Assembly: GCA_001970955.1 (NCBI GenBank)
Contig: MPUH01000847.1
Location: forward strand, 1 to 32,074
Reading direction: 5' to 3'
Length of the DNA: 32,074 nucleotides
Source of the DNA: Stentor coeruleus
Taxonomy: Eukaryota; Ciliophora; Heterotrichea; Heterotrichida; Stentoridae
The position numbers and the translations under genes were made by a program. Of this stretch, positions 1 to 10,200 are shown in pieces (within the stretch, counting starts at the first letter, position 1; each line of letters begins with the position of its first letter). The notes under the pieces are model-generated. The model searched no databases and had not been told where the DNA came from. It was given only the letters and a program-made list of their open reading frames with translations.

Positions 1-295
1 ATTGCACTCTGTATAAAAAATACAAGCATTGTAGAAGATACCTGTATAGAGGATACTGACTGTGTATATGATACCTGAATATAGCATACAGCCTGTATAA
101 ATGATACTTCCAACTATATAAATGATACAATCTGTTTAGAAGATACCTGAATATAGCATACTTTTGTAAAGGATACTTTCTGTGTAGAGGATACTTCCTG
201 TGTAGAGAATACCTTCTATATAGTAAATACCTGTATAGTGGATACCCACTGCATAGAGGATATCTATGTAGAAAATACCTAAATACAGCATATGA
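1..295 (-). repeat. Degenerate 15/18-bp minisatellite
   Basis: About seventeen imperfect units run to the window edge. On the minus strand most begin GTATCNTCTAYACAG and are 15, 18 or 21 bp long, so every unit keeps the same reading phase. One minus frame (units of the type Y-x-L-x-R/K) is open throughout but has no ATG. The frame reading like V-S-S-T-Q has TAG in place of CAG in four units, and the third frame has one TAA. The array lies just 3' of the zinc-finger pseudogene, so it may be that gene's former C-terminal repeat region or a non-coding array. The repeat is certain; its coding status is not. Confidence 0.8.
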
Positions 296-328
296 TTTTT
301 ATTAATAATACCTGCTTAGTTCTTACAA

Positions 329-1195
329 TCTGCTTCAAACTTTACAGATAATAATATAATTATTGTCATTACTCATATACGCTTGCATATGCTTTGATTA
401 TTTTGCACAAAATCCCTGTTAAATTTTTGTAAATTTAATTTGTCTAGTAATTCTATAAGTATTTCATTTTCTTTTATACTTGAAAGGGTTTCTAATTCTC
501 ATTTACTTTTAAGTATTTCTATCTGTATTCTATTAAGCTCTTGGAAATCTTGACTGAGTTTTAAATTTTGTTCTTTCAGTAAATTATTTTCTTGAACCGA
601 ATAGTTTTTCGTGTGCTCAAGCTCATCAGATATTTTTTTATTATTTTTATAATATTTTTAAGCTCTTTCTCCAAACTATTAATCTTGATGCATGATTCTT
701 CAAAGTTTTTTTAATTTTTTTTAGATCATCTTCAAGTCTTTCAGCATGTGTGACAATTTTTTATTGACTTTCTATTTATGCCAAGCAATTTTCGTAAAAT
801 TAAACAGCATTGTTTTTTCTCCCTCTGCAAAACATTAAGATTATTACACCAATTTATTATATCTTGAGCTTTGTCTATCTGTCATCTAAAAACAAGTTGC
901 TTATTTTTATTTTTTTTTCTCTGATAAACAACTGAAATTGTCTATCAAGCAATTATTTACTTCGGCTATTATTTCTTTAGCCAGCTTGAGATAATCAAAT
1001 TTAACAATTATAAAGGCATTTTTATACTGATTGGCCAATGATTCCAAGCGTTTTTCCTTTATATATACCGCAAAGCATTTTTTTTTGCTTTTGAGTGTCT
1101 ATTTAAATGAGCATGCAGATTTTAAATTTTTCAGGGCAAGAACATTCAAAATTAGCATCTTTAGAGCAATTGGCATTAGAGCATTTAAAATCCAT
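329..1195 (-). pseudogene. Decayed B-box-like zinc finger / coiled-coil gene, left copy
   Basis: From an ATG at 1195 the minus strand encodes a Cys cluster starting MDFKCSNANCSK, with spacing C-x4-C-x7-C-x-C. After a one-base loss the next Cys and His residues (C-x2-H-x3-H) follow in another frame. Further down are Lys/Glu/Leu-rich coiled-coil stretches broken by several frameshifts and stops, including a TGA before a segment reading ELETLSSIK. The whole region aligns with the plus-strand copy at 31248 to the window end, including about 12 nt upstream of the ATG and a shared 3' block at 329-350 (TATCTGTAAAGTTTGAAGCA on the minus strand). The ancestral product was probably a zinc-binding coiled-coil protein of a multicopy family. 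No intact frame remains. Confidence 0.7.
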
Positions 1196-1786
1196 AATTA
1201 TTATAATTATCAAAATTCTATTAGAATATTAGTTATAAAACTTATTAAGCTATTTCTAATACAGATAATAAATTCTATAATAGTAATCATGGAATGTAAA
1301 TAATAATAAATCATATTTACTGCATATATTTTTTCCTAAATTTTTAAGTGGAAAACCAAGATTTTTGGAATTATTCATAAAATTTAAGTAAGAAAAGGAT
1401 AAATTGCTTCAAATTATTAAAAATAGCTAACTTTAAGCTCTAGAAGATCCTTTTTCAAAGTGTCTGAAAGGTAGGCGAAAATGAAAGCATATAAACTAGA
1501 GTAAAAAGAGACTGTTTTGCAAATCAATTTCGATATATTAAGTGCTAAATAGACTATTAGCAAACATCTCTATGGAAATCTCATTGATTAGCTCTTGTTC
1601 TTATATGCAAAAAAGTCTTAAAGAAATCATATAATTTTTCTAAAAATACATATAAAGACCTGCTCTTCATAAAATTATAATTTCGATATGAATTAAAAAA
1701 TTTCAAGCTTTTGCTAGTGCTTGCATACCTACATAAACAAAATAAAAAGTATTTGAGTTAAATCAACAACAAAAAAGCTAATAAAA
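1196..1786. other. Intergenic, no gene seen
   Basis: AT-rich spacer between the 5' end of the left pseudogene and the MGC protein gene. Short open stretches occur on both strands but none has convincing coding character. No tRNA or repeat was recognised. Confidence 0.5.
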
Positions 1787-2476
1787 ATGGGGTGCACTTC
1801 AACAAAAGATGACATAAACAAAGAAGAGCATTGCATCATCCTAGGTGAGGAATCCTTATCCTACTCTACAAAAACCTGTAAAGAAGTCGACAATTTACAC
1901 AGAAAATATTCTTTCACTAACAAAATCAATACTCTCCAATTCTCTGAAGTCACAAAACGGCTTTATTTATCGATATGCACATCCCCATCAGATAAACTCC
2001 AAACCTTTTACGCTTTTTTCAAAACAGATGATGAGAATTATTCCCTTTTTTCCCTTTTAGTCTTAGGATTACTATTAAGTGGTGGGAAACCAACAGAAAA
2101 AGCTCGGATTTTGTTTGAAATCGAAGACAAACTTAATAGTAAAACTTTATTAAGGGAAAATGTGCAGAGTTTAGTAAGGGAAATGATCAAAATTAGCTGT
2201 GAATATTTACCGTATTTATTTATGACTAATGAGGATTTTAAGGTAAATGAGGATAACATTAAAGAATATGTTAATAAAATAAAGCCAAACATTGAAAAAT
2301 CAGTTGATTTAATGACTAAGGATTTTATGGGAGGGGATGGAAAAGATATCAAACTTGGGGATTTCGTCAATAATTTCAGAGTTGAAGAGACAGCGAAACT
2401 TTTAAGGCCACATTTTATTAGGAAATATGTGTTGCAGAGCACAAAGACGATTGATGAGCTTATAGAGACTAATTAA
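1787..2476 (+). CDS. Putative N-acylated MGC protein, degenerate EF-hand-like
   Basis: A 229-residue single-exon ORF starting MGCTSTKDD and ending in TAA. Gly2 and Cys3 form a classic site for N-myristoylation plus palmitoylation, so membrane anchoring is likely. There is no signal peptide or transmembrane segment. The body is helical and charged; residues about 100-150 and 175-220 recall the paired-helix layout of neuronal-calcium-sensor-like proteins, but no canonical EF-hand calcium loop (DxDxDG...E) is present. I therefore call the fold only tentatively and the function unknown. It converges tail to tail with the importin-alpha gene, 90 nt away. A second protein of the same design (MGCGS start) lies at 23780-24583, without obvious sequence similarity. 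Confidence 0.75.
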   Translation: MGCTSTKDDINKEEHCIILGEESLSYSTKTCKEVDNLHRKYSFTNKINTLQFSEVTKRLYLSICTSPSDKLQTFYAFFKTDDENYSLFSLLVLGLLLSGGKPTEKARILFEIEDKLNSKTLLRENVQSLVREMIKISCEYLPYLFMTNEDFKVNEDNIKEYVNKIKPNIEKSVDLMTKDFMGGDGKDIKLGDFVNNFRVEETAKLLRPHFIRKYVLQSTKTIDELIETN

Positions 2477-2566
2477 TCAAATTACTAGAAAATTACTTGT
2501 TTTTTATACTAGAAATTATATAATAAAAAAGTCTGATTATATATTAAACCTATATCCAAAGGTTAA

Positions 2567-4096
2567 TTATGAGAAATCATAGTTTTCGACAGGTTCTAAG
2601 AATTGCTGTTGATTCTCTTCATCATCAGGAATACCATATAATTCATTAAAATCGTAAAATGTGTTTACAATACGATCAGAATATTCTTGTATGCTTGAAT
2701 TACCATGGTTTCTAAGCTTTCCTAACCCTTCAAGACATCCACTAGTCTCAATAAGTTCTTTAAAAACATAAACTTTTTCTTCAGATTTCTGTAATATATT
2801 CTCAACAGCCGAAAGTATCAACTCAAGTATTTTCGGGTCAATTTCTATATTTAAACCTCTAGACACATAAAATATTATATCTTTATGAATATCACATTCA
2901 TTAGGTCCAAGTTTACAAGTTATAAGCCTTAAACAATGCCATGCTTCAAATCTTATATCAAAAGCCTTATGCAAAGTTGCTTCAAGCATCAAAGTTTTTA
3001 TATCATAACAAGCTAAAACTTGATACACTTGACTCATTTCACTTGCTAATAAGTTATAAAGTAATAATAAACTTTCTTTTTTTATGTTTAAGTTTATTGA
3101 TGATATGTTTTTAGATAAACAGTTTAATATTTGGTTATCAAGTAAAGCTTGTGTATGGTTTTCATTACCAAAAGCAATATTTCCTAATACTTTTATAGCT
3201 GTTAAGCCTATAGTATCATGATCTTTTATTGATATTTCAATTATAGTTCTAAGCAAGCCTGGGGATTGAAGGATTAAGTCAGGGTTTTTTTTAGTTATTG
3301 AGAATAGGATACAAAGTGAAGGGAGTTTTGTGTTAGAGTTTAATCCGATTGTAGACCATTTTATTGAATAGAGTAATAAATCAAGTGAATCGATATTTTT
3401 TGTTATATGCGCAATGATCCAGTATGTCTTATCAGAATTGGGGAAGAGGAGTTTTTCAATGCATGTGCCAATGACCCAGATGGCTTCACTAGTAATAATT
3501 TGCATACACACAAAAGGGTTATTAGCAGTTAAATTCGCTAAACACCATACTGCATCTTCACTAATCCCTTTTAAATTCCTTTTTATTATCTCAACACATA
3601 TACCAACTACCCCATTCTTAGCCATATCTTCACATATTTTCTCATTCCCTGTAGCTAAGTTTATCATAAGCCATAAACATGCTTGAACAAGCTGTAAATC
3701 TTCAGTTTTTATAATCTCGATTATTATCTTTATAATTCCATACAAATATATTGTCATGATTTTCTTTTTATCATTTGAGATTTTACATAGTCTTTGAACA
3801 CAGAAAATTTTTATTGGAAAACTTGTCCTGTTTTTATCAATAAGGGATATATATAATGGGATTGAATCATCATCTGATCCTGAAAATATGTTTTGATATT
3901 GTTTTAGTTCTTCTGGCATTGGGTGTTCTTTATACATTTGCGCGCGTTTAACCTCAATGAATTTTCTACGACACTGTTTACGTAACTCAATTGAAAACTG
4001 TTCTCTTGATGCTTTGTGGGATTCTGTATTGAAACATGAAAGGAATTCTTTGTTTCTGTGAAGGATTCTATCTTCAGTGTAAAGAGGGAAATCCAT
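2567..4096 (-). CDS. Importin-alpha-like (karyopherin alpha) armadillo protein
   Basis: 509 residues, the usual importin-alpha length. An N-terminal basic IBB-like region (about 25-55, containing REQFSIELRKQCRRKF) should bind importin beta. Armadillo repeats follow, with recognisable landmarks LWLMINLATGNE, VWCLANLTANNP, VLGNIAFGNENHTQALLDN and a C-terminal GCLEGLGKLRNHGNSSIQEY resembling the last repeat of the family. The expected role is binding nuclear-localisation signals and carrying cargo into the nucleus. The Trp/Asn ladder that contacts cargo is kept in two early repeats (W-x3-N) but replaced later (LLLLYN, WHCLRLIT, WIIAHIT), so the minor NLS groove is probably altered. It is a divergent member. 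The start is the first ATG, and the stop is TAA. Confidence 0.85.
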   Translation of the reverse strand: MDFPLYTEDRILHRNKEFLSCFNTESHKASREQFSIELRKQCRRKFIEVKRAQMYKEHPMPEELKQYQNIFSGSDDDSIPLYISLIDKNRTSFPIKIFCVQRLCKISNDKKKIMTIYLYGIIKIIIEIIKTEDLQLVQACLWLMINLATGNEKICEDMAKNGVVGICVEIIKRNLKGISEDAVWCLANLTANNPFVCMQIITSEAIWVIGTCIEKLLFPNSDKTYWIIAHITKNIDSLDLLLYSIKWSTIGLNSNTKLPSLCILFSITKKNPDLILQSPGLLRTIIEISIKDHDTIGLTAIKVLGNIAFGNENHTQALLDNQILNCLSKNISSINLNIKKESLLLLYNLLASEMSQVYQVLACYDIKTLMLEATLHKAFDIRFEAWHCLRLITCKLGPNECDIHKDIIFYVSRGLNIEIDPKILELILSAVENILQKSEEKVYVFKELIETSGCLEGLGKLRNHGNSSIQEYSDRIVNTFYDFNELYGIPDDEENQQQFLEPVENYDFS

Positions 4097-4389
4097 TGTT
4101 TAAATGTTTATGATAAAGTTTTTGTTTATAGCTTTTTTTATAGAAAATTGTAGGAAGGATTTAGAAAGATATGGATTGGGATATGATAAGAGATTTTATA
4201 AGCCCCCAAGAATTTTGAGGATAATTGGATAAGATTAAAGGGTGCTTTTTATGGAAAATGCATTGAGAGATGGAATAGGTGTTGGAGGATAGGATTTATG
4301 ATATTTTTATTGGATTTTTTATAGCTGCAAATTTTTCGGATGATAAAAAATTTGCTAAATTTCTCATACTGTTAATAAAATTAAGCTTT
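4097..4389. promoter_or_regulatory. 5' flank of importin-alpha gene, strongly strand-skewed
   Basis: The 293 nt upstream of the minus-strand start are G-rich and C-poor on the plus strand: in 4141-4320 I counted 48 G and 7 C. The sense strand of the gene is therefore C/A-rich just upstream of its ATG. The same pattern precedes several other genes here. No TATA-like or other named element can be assigned. Confidence 0.35.
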
Positions 4390-4960
4390 TAGAAAGAACT
4401 TTCTATAATCCCATACTTGAATTGAAATTTTCTTATATTAGATCAAGAAGTAATAAAGGAAAGCTGAGTTGCATGAAAATCTAAAGTAGATTTGGTGATA
4501 TGCATGAATCTAGACAATTAAAGCATCCAATAATTAATATAAAATATATAAACAAAGTGATGAAATATACAATTCACTTTATAGAGCATTGGCCACTTTG
4601 AAATTGTTGAGGAAAATTAGTATCAAATGCCTATTAATAGGGCTTTAAAAATAAATTTGAAATGAAAACTGTTTGGCTTGGTACATATATAAAGTAGCAC
4701 TAAAGAAATTTAAATTAGTAGTGCATATATTGCAGTCACCAGCTTATGAGTCAAAGTACTATCAAGAAAGCTGAGCGTATATAGCATTGTTAAATTTTGA
4801 TTGTTATTAAGCAAACGCTATTATCAGCGAAAAAGGACAATTGGAGTGCTTAATCAGTTTGCTTTGAAATGAAGAGTTATTGCATCAAGCTTACAAGGAA
4901 GGCTTCAGATATTTGGAGTTATTGTATAATGTTGTTATTTAGATTTACAAAAATTAGCAT
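4390..4960 (+). pseudogene. Coding relic, possibly armadillo/helical repeat type
   Basis: Several plus-strand stretches read as plausible helical protein but are broken by stops and frame changes. The clearest is 4775-4939, with segments AYIALLNFDCY, ANAIISEKGQLECLISLL and NEELLHQAYKEGFRYLELLY separated by in-frame TAA and TGA codons. An upstream stretch near 4685-4770 reads VALKKFKLVVHILQSPAYES. The alternating Leu pattern suggests alpha-helical repeats, perhaps armadillo-like, but the identity is a guess. It may be a dead gene. Confidence 0.3.
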
Positions 4961-5242
4961 ACGTCGCAAAAAAAAATATCATGAAGTTTAATATAGATGA
5001 AATATATAAAATATTAAATTTCTTGTTAAATAACTTAATTATAATCAATTTATATAAGCTAAATTACTTATAGCACATTAAATATCTCTCATAATGACTA
5101 TCTTTAGTGACTTTGCATTTTTCTGGCAAAGTTTATAAATTGTAGATTAAGAAATAAGAAATTGGTAAAATATATAAACTTCCTAGTTTTAATGCATGAA
5201 TTTAAGACTAGATTAATCATTACTATTTAGAGTTCTAGGTAG
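4961..5242. other. Intergenic, nothing recognised
   Basis: AT-rich spacer between the plus-strand coding relic and the 3' end of the minus-strand coiled-coil pseudogene. No gene, RNA or repeat was seen. Confidence 0.4.
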
Positions 5243-6069
5243 TTAATTTCTGGCAGGATTTTCCCAAAAAACTGCTAGGAAATTCAGCTTAGGTTCAAGG
5301 TGTTCCTTCCAATATTCAGCTAGTTCTATCTTTTTTCTCAAAGCTATTTATTTTTGATTGATTATACAGTCGACCTGTGTGCTAATGTAAGCATTCTGCA
5401 AACTTAATGTATCAAATTTTTCAATTAAATCAGTAATTTTTCTATCAATGCAAGTAATTTTCTCATCTAGATTAGATATGGATTTCACGCTCCCATTTTA
5501 AGGATAATTTTCCCAACTAAACAAGTAATTTTTTTATCTAAGCCATCAATCTTTCCACACAAACTAGCAATTTGCTCACGTATGAATTTCTTCAGATCTT
5601 CAAACTCCATTTTATTTTGATTTCGCTCTTTTTGTCTTTTGGAAGCAAGACCCTCCATCCTATTATCAAAATTAGATATTATCTGAATAGTTCTAGCCTC
5701 TAATTCATCTAAAGATTTTTGCGTAACTTGAAATTTATTTTCTAAGGTGCATTTTTGCAACATATCTTTTTGATTATTCTCAGATGTCTCAAGCCTTGCA
5801 TTCAAGAAATTTTGTATTTCTTGAAATTTTTCATCAATAATTTGGTTTTGTTTTATAAACTTGCTGCTAAATGTTTCCTCCCTTATTCTTAGTTCATTTA
5901 TGCTCGAATTCAATTGTGATATTTTTTTATCTTGCTCTTTTTCGATGCTTAAAATTTTTTGACCCAAGGCATCTGATATATTGCTAATTGTATTTAAGCT
6001 GTCTTCGCTTGAGCTTTCGATGAGTGCTAAAAGACTATGAAATCTAAATTCTTTGCTTTTGGCTTCCAT
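5243..6069 (-). pseudogene. Coiled-coil protein gene, probably inactivated
   Basis: An ATG at 6069 opens a 194-codon frame (to 5485, stop TGA) that is almost entirely coiled coil: Glu/Lys/Ser-rich with heptads and no membrane segment. Coding character does not end at the TGA. Right after it, in the frame two bases on, comes SVKSISNLDEKITCIDRKIT, which echoes the earlier LDKKITCLVGKI of the intact part. This continues to a TAA and then, in the same frame, to RKKIELAEYWKEHLEPKLNF, ending at 5243. One missing base in the GGG run near 5491 would explain the shift. No 15- or 16-nt intron fits. I infer a pseudogene with a frameshift and a later nonsense codon, although sequencing error at the shift is possible. 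The function is unknown. Confidence 0.5.
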
Positions 6070-6313
6070 TATTTATAAATACTTAGAATATTTAGCTAAG
6101 ATATCAATGCATCTTAGGTGGCATTAGTGTCTAATGATAAAATATGATAAACATCGAATATTTTTATTTATTCTAACTAGATATGCAGAGATTACAATTT
6201 ATTGATAAATCAGTATAGTTGAATACACATTTTATTTATAGATGTTAATAATTTTATCACATTGCCTGATATCTCTCAATTCAATTCTTCGTCAGGTTTA
6301 TATTCTTAAAAAT

Positions 6314-6526
6314 TCATAAAATAATCTCAAATCGTTTGAGAAACATAAATTTTTTTAATGGCTTAACACAACAATAAGAAAAAAATGATTCTTCATTCTT
6401 TAGCTCTGCAAATAACTTTTTTTTTCTATATTTAAATATTGGCCGTACCAAAGTAGTCAAAGATTCAAATAGTTTGTTGAATTCTAGTGTAAAATCATGT
6501 AAATTCGCTTTAAGAATTATGAATCC
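6314..6526 (-). pseudogene. Short coding-like relic
   Basis: About 70 codons open on the minus strand with protein-like composition (segments FTLEFNKLFESLTTLVRPIF and LFAELKNEESFFSYCCVKPL) between two TGA codons, with no start ATG at the front. Downstream, in another frame, EYKPDEELN is followed by TGA. The best reading is a gene fragment that has decayed. No family was recognised. Confidence 0.3.
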
Positions 6527-7263
6527 TCAATTCTTTTAGCTGTAAATGATTATTTACCTTTTCTTATATATTTATTTGCAATTTCAACTCAAATTTAGGA
6601 TATTTAAAAATTATTGTTTCTTCCCATATATTTTTTAAGAGTTTGCTTAAATTTTATTTTATGATTTTGTTAGATGTATTCTTGTTTCAACTCTTTTAGA
6701 TGCTAAAGTAACCATTATTATAGTTAAATTTTAGATAATTAAGAAAATTAGCAAAAATTAGTACTCGGATTTATATAAAATAAAACTCAATAATCCTAAT
6801 AACTTTCACACTTTTTGAATTTTTTAAATAATAAAACAGTTTAAAAAGTAAAATTTATGATACCTAAAAAATGATAATCATCAAAAGCCAGTTTATGAAG
6901 TGAAATTATAAATCAATCAGCAAAAACTCCTTTCTTTTTTCAATATACTTCATATCTAGAATCAATAAATTATGCAAATCTTATAAGACTTATTAAATTT
7001 AAAAGTATTTTAAATTGTTACAATAAAAATCACTACAACTTTTACTATAATTCAAGACTATAAAAAAATTATAAAAAATTATAAAAAATTCTTCATTAAA
7101 AGCTTCAGTCCTCTAAATAAAAAACCACGAAATCCTTAAAGCATCTCTTAAATTATATACTCATAAACGAATAAAAAATTTCTAAAAACTCCACATTTCT
7201 ATAAAAACATATAATCATCATACTTCAAAAAATCATATCTCCTAACTAATCCTAATCTTAATC
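6527..7263. other. Intergenic; 3' flank of ABCA gene
   Basis: AT-rich spacer with a small ATAAAAAATT-type direct repeat near 7065-7090. The last part, downstream of the ABC transporter, is C-rich and G-poor on the plus strand (25 C and 2 G in 7141-7260). No gene was recognised. Confidence 0.5.
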
Positions 7264-10200
7264 TTAACCTTGCATTCTCATCTTCTCAATCTCTTCCAAT
7301 TCAGCCTTTTTCGCAAATCTATTAAAAATCTGTTCCAACGAAGTCATACAAATCGCATAATCCGATATCCTCATATTCACCTTTCCAATCTCAATAACGG
7401 AGAATAAATATCCAATCGATTTAACAAACTGTCTTTTCAATTTAAATTTGCTCATAAGATTATAATGTTCAATTATCTCAACTTCTACAAACTCTTTTTC
7501 CAACCAAGCTTTAATAAAAAACCCTTGATTTTCTATAAGACACCAAGAAGCTAAAGCCTCTTTACTTATAAAACCATCATTATGAAGATTTGAAAAAATC
7601 CCAGCACCAGGACCAATATTTGTTATATATGGTCTAAGATACATTAATCCAATATACCCTAAACAATTATCAATATTCGATAAGGTTATATTCTCTCGAC
7701 CAATATAGCTTTCAAATCTATTTATAATCATATTAACATCTTCTAATCTTGGGATTTCAATTTTGACTTCTAATTCATAACCATCACCAAATTTACTTTT
7801 AATCCACGTTGATGTTCCTATACATTTTAAACGTCCACGAACCATTATAGTCATTCTATCACAGAGTGCTTCAGCTTCCTCCATAGAATGTGTTGTTAAA
7901 ATAACAGCAGATTTTTTCTTTTTGATATTCCCAAGGATTTTCCACATTTTTTTCCTAGCTTCTGGGTCCATCCCTGCAGAAGGTTCATCTAAAAAGATCA
8001 CAGATGGGTTTCCTATTAAAGCCATAGCAACAGAAAGTTTACGTTTATTTCCCCCACTATAGGTTCCTGAAAGAACATTAGCATATTGTTCTAAATCCAT
8101 ACATTTAAGTATATAATCAACTTGTTCTTTAATTTTGTTTTTAGGTATTCCTTTAATATGAGCATAAACTTCTAAATGCTCTTTTCCTGTTAAATTATCA
8201 GTCAAGGCGTCAAATTGGGGACAGTAGCCAATTATCTTCCTTGCTTCAGTTAATTCATTTGACACATTTTTCCCACCAATAAAAGCTGAACCTAAGTCAC
8301 AAGGGATTTCTCCAGTGAGGATTTTAAATGTTGTTGTTTTACCAGCTCCGTTTATCCCAAGCAAAGCAAAACATTCTTCTTTTTTAACACTAAAACTCAG
8401 TTCGTTAACCGCCGTAAGAATCCTCCCAGCCACTTTAAATGACTTGCTTAGTTTTTTCACATTGACTTGAACACTTTTTGGGTCTATACTTTCAGCTAAA
8501 TTGCTTTCAGCATCAACATCATCATCGTGTTCATAAACCTCAGGATGCACATGTTTTCTTATATTAAAAATCTTAGAAAATATTGGATTTGATTCAAAAA
8601 GTTCCATAAGAATAACTAAAAGCAAATAAAATATTGTAATACAACCTAATAAAATCATACACCCCCCTGCACTGTTTATATCAAAAGCATCTAAAATATC
8701 AGTTTCTTCTAGTGACGCAAACATTTTTGCTGAACCAACCCTCAGAACTCCCCAGCCAAAACAGAAATTAGGGAATATTTTAAAAATCCATGACAATATT
8801 TTCCCAGCTTTTCTTGAGCTTTCAAAAAGCGTCATAACAAAAATTGCACTTGGTAAACAACTTCCTGTAACAAAACTTATTATAAGCATAAAAATTTGTG
8901 CTGTTGAATGATTTTTGAAAAAAAAACTTAAAAAGTAACTAAAAGGCCCAGATGCAATTCCTGTCAATCCTAATAACATCCACATAGCCCCATAACTACT
9001 TTTTTTATCTGTGTATATGTCAATTTGATATGCTATGATTATTATTGAACATATTACTGTTGGGATTATATGTTTAATTAAATCCCATATAAAATTAGCC
9101 ATCCAATAAGCAAATAATGATACACCGCTTATCATATGTTGATGTTTTATATTAATTTCTCGTTCTTTTGTGATAAATAATATAATACCTGTTGGAATAA
9201 AACTAAATCCTAAGGAAAATATTAAAGAACCAGTAAACCCATCACCTGAACCAGTGAAGCTGTTCATTTCTTTTGTTATTGGTAATGGGTGGTTGTATGA
9301 TTTTATTTGAAAATCATTGTCGATTGATTTTAATATAGCTTCAGCCATTGTATTATAGACTATTGCAGGTGCTTGATAAGCTTTTTGATCAAAGAAAGAT
9401 GTGAAGGAGTATTGATTTAAATTTGAATTTATTGAATCGAAATAATAGGAGCTTATGAGTTTAGGCTGGAGGTTTATATTGTTTAAAACTTCATCACTTG
9501 TGGCTTCACAAGTTTTTGCTTTTGAGTCTATAGATTTTATGTTGATAGAGTCTTTTATTATGTTGATTAGGTTTGTTCCTTTTGAATCCCCACCGTATAT
9601 TATGTTTTGCACAGAATCAAATTTTTCTAATGTTAACTCGTAAGCGCTATAGTTTGTGAGAATTGAAGGGATAAGCATAAGACTTAACCCGATTATTATG
9701 AGGATTATAGGTATGAAAATCTCGAAAAGCAAAGTTTTGAAGTCCCTTTTGCTTGAAATCGCCCTTTTTTTTATAAGAGTAAGAAAGTGGTCAAAAAACA
9801 ACGAGCCTCTAACTCGATCATCAGCCAGGACAAACTCATTTTCAAACAAAAAATCATCATCATCATCTTGTTTTTCATCTTTATTATCTAAATTTTCATC
9901 ACTCCCCCTAGCCACTCTTAAAAAAACTTCTTCAAGTGTTGTTGCAGATATCGAATAAGAAATTAGTCCTAAAGTCCTAAGATTCTCATCAAGTTTTTCA
10001 AAAAACTCAACAAACTGAGAAGAACTCGAAGAAGGTAATTGAAAAGTTATTTCACCATGTGAATCAGTCATAAGTTTAGCTGAATTTACATTTCCCATAA
10101 CAAAATTTTCTAACTGTCTTGAATTCTTTACAGCCTCCTGTGACTTAACCATAGTTAAATGATATCCAACTCCATATCTAGACTTTAAAAACAATGAACT

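Noticed and set aside
1031..1303. 90-codon plus-strand open frame
   Set aside because: It is the opposite strand of the 5' part of the left zinc-finger pseudogene; its composition is an AT-rich artefact.
2038..2442. 134-codon minus-strand frame
   Set aside because: Antisense shadow of the MGC protein gene.
7060..7095. ATAAAAAATT triplicate
   Set aside because: Simple low-complexity A/T sequence, expected in such AT-rich DNA.
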